The notes beneath the pieces are model-generated. The model had not been told where the DNA came from. It saw nothing but the letters and a program-made list of their open reading frames with translations, and did no database searches. DNA of 18,590 bases from positions 1 through 18,590 of the forward strand of contig CAZKVC010000026.1 in NCBI GenBank assembly GCA_964556115.1, read 5' to 3'. The DNA is from Parvularcula sp964556115 (GTDB lineage: Bacteria > Pseudomonadota > Alphaproteobacteria > Caulobacterales > Parvularculaceae). This document shows positions 17,949 to 18,590 of this stretch, in pieces. The position numbers and the translations under genes are program-made. Within the stretch, counting starts at the first letter, position 1. Each line of letters starts with the position of its first letter.

Positions 17949-18355
17949 CGGGCAGACAGGCGGGCGTTTTGGTAGCAGCGTTGGACGAAAAAAGCCTCCT
18001 CATTCTCGAGGACGAAGCTCTCATCGCCATGGAGCTCGAGGGTCTCGCCGAGGAACACGGCGCGCATTTCGTCCGCGCCGTTCCCACGATCGCCCAGGCG
18101 CGGTCATTCGTCGAAAAAGAACGCTTCGATCTTGCCGTCCTCGACGTCCGGCTGCCCGACGGCACCTCGCTGCCTCTTGCCCATGAACTCCTGGGGCGCG
18201 GCATCGGGGTGGTCTTCCATTCCGGCCATCTGGGCCGCCAGGACCTTGAGAACGGTCTCGACGGAGCCGCCTTCTGCTCCAAGCCCTGCCCGCCAGAGCA
18301 CCTGATCGCCACCCTCGCCAAGGTCGCCAACGGAAGCTTCACCGCCGACCGGTGA
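17945..18355 (+). CDS. single-domain response regulator
   Basis: A 136-residue receiver domain with no output domain. It has the acidic pair D23/E24 (LILEDEALIAMELEG), the phosphorylation site D67 (LAVLDVRLPDG), a Ser at 93 (VVFHSGH) and K113 (FCSKPC), all in the expected order. The GTG at 17945 overlaps the kinase TGA as GTGA; a later in-frame start near the TTG at 17981 would also keep the whole domain. HWE-type kinases in alphaproteobacteria are often paired with such stand-alone receivers, which act by protein contact or as phosphate sinks. It is the likely phosphoryl acceptor of the upstream CheB-CheR kinase, inferred from coupling. Confidence 0.92.
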   Translation: MTGRQAGVLVAALDEKSLLILEDEALIAMELEGLAEEHGAHFVRAVPTIAQARSFVEKERFDLAVLDVRLPDGTSLPLAHELLGRGIGVVFHSGHLGRQDLENGLDGAAFCSKPCPPEHLIATLAKVANGSFTADR

Positions 18356-18431
18356 GGGGCTCAACCGCTCAAGACAGACAGTCCTGATAAGCGAAGACGG
18401 GCGCCTGCATTCCGGCGTGAAGCACGTGAGA

Positions 18432-18467
18432 CGCGACCTGAAGGGGTCTCCCTTCTGAAAGGTCGTG
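18432..18467. terminator. large bulged hairpin between response regulator and tRNA-Phe
   Basis: CGACCT (18434-18439) pairs with AGGTCG (18460-18465), and directly inside it GAAGGG (18440-18445) pairs with CCCTTC (18450-18455) across a GTCT loop; TGAA (18456-18459) is bulged. The stem extends outwards by a G-U and a C-G pair to 18432/18467, 14 pairs in all. No T-run follows on either strand, so it is not a textbook Rho-independent terminator. It may still end or protect transcripts between the convergent response regulator and tRNA genes, or belong to an undescribed small RNA. Confidence 0.4.
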
Positions 18468-18535
18468 GCACAGAGGGGAACTGACCTCGAACCGCACCGA
18501 TGCTCAAGTCGCCGAAGGCAGTAGCGATGAGAAGG

Positions 18536-18590
18536 TGGTGCCCAGGGGCGGAATCGAACCACCGACACGCGGATTTTCAATCCGCTGCTC
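18536..18590 (-). tRNA. tRNA-Phe (anticodon GAA), 5' part outside window
   Basis: Read on the minus strand, the segment contains the 3' end of the D-stem (GAGC then A), an anticodon stem GCGGA/TCCGC enclosing TTGAAAA with anticodon GAA (plus-strand 18576-18578), and a 5-nt variable loop. The T-arm GGTGG/CCGCC encloses TTCGATT, the acceptor strand is CCTGGGC, the discriminator is A and CCA is genome-encoded (18536-18538). All proportions are normal. The acceptor 5' strand and most of the D-arm lie beyond the edge. Confidence 0.95.

Overview
The window is high-GC DNA (clearly above 60% by eye) with densely packed genes. It contains two HWE/HisKA_2-type histidine kinases, GTG starts, stop/start overlaps and a methylmalonate-semialdehyde dehydrogenase. 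Together these point to the chromosome of an alphaproteobacterium, probably a marine heterotroph. No insertion sequence, integrase, phage gene or CRISPR array is visible. The species cannot be named from this sequence.

Left part (1-5031): a nearly complete mmsA and then glpD lie on the minus strand, separated by a hairpin terminator that straddles the glpD stop codon. Divergent from glpD on the plus strand are a small DCC-family (DUF393) thiol oxidoreductase and glpK. GlpK makes glycerol-3-phosphate and GlpD oxidises it, so this is a glycerol-use locus.

Centre (5028-11095): this is the most interesting part. Five minus-strand genes are packed with junctions of -4 to +6 nt, in transcription order: arsM (SAM-dependent arsenite methyltransferase), an extended SDR/thioester-reductase-like dehydrogenase, a TIGR04282-type transferase, a TIGR04283-type family 2 glycosyltransferase, and a GH13 alpha-glucosidase. 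A radical SAM gene diverges from arsM across a 131-bp intergenic region that carries a 7+7 bp inverted repeat. ArsM with the TIGR04282/TIGR04283 pair is the signature of arsenosugar biosynthesis, but the usual radical SAM partner ArsS is absent. A different Cys-rich radical SAM protein sits in its place, joined by an SDR and a glycoside hydrolase. No arsR, arsC, arsB/acr3 or arsH is seen. The locus is therefore a candidate variant organoarsenical (arsenosugar-like) pathway. The enzyme families are read from sequence; the pathway is inference.

Right-centre (11092-14181, minus strand): a membrane HisKA_2 histidine kinase with a DUF4118-like sensor is followed by a secreted or lipid-anchored S41 (C-terminal processing) protease. 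A small lipoprotein-like protein comes last, its GTG start overlapping the protease TGA stop.

Right part (14514-18590, plus strand): a 1144-residue CheB-CheR-PAS-coiled coil-PAS-PAS-HWE kinase is translationally coupled (GTGA) to a single-domain response regulator. A strong imperfect hairpin follows, then the 3' part of a tRNA-Phe (GAA) on the minus strand, cut by the window edge.
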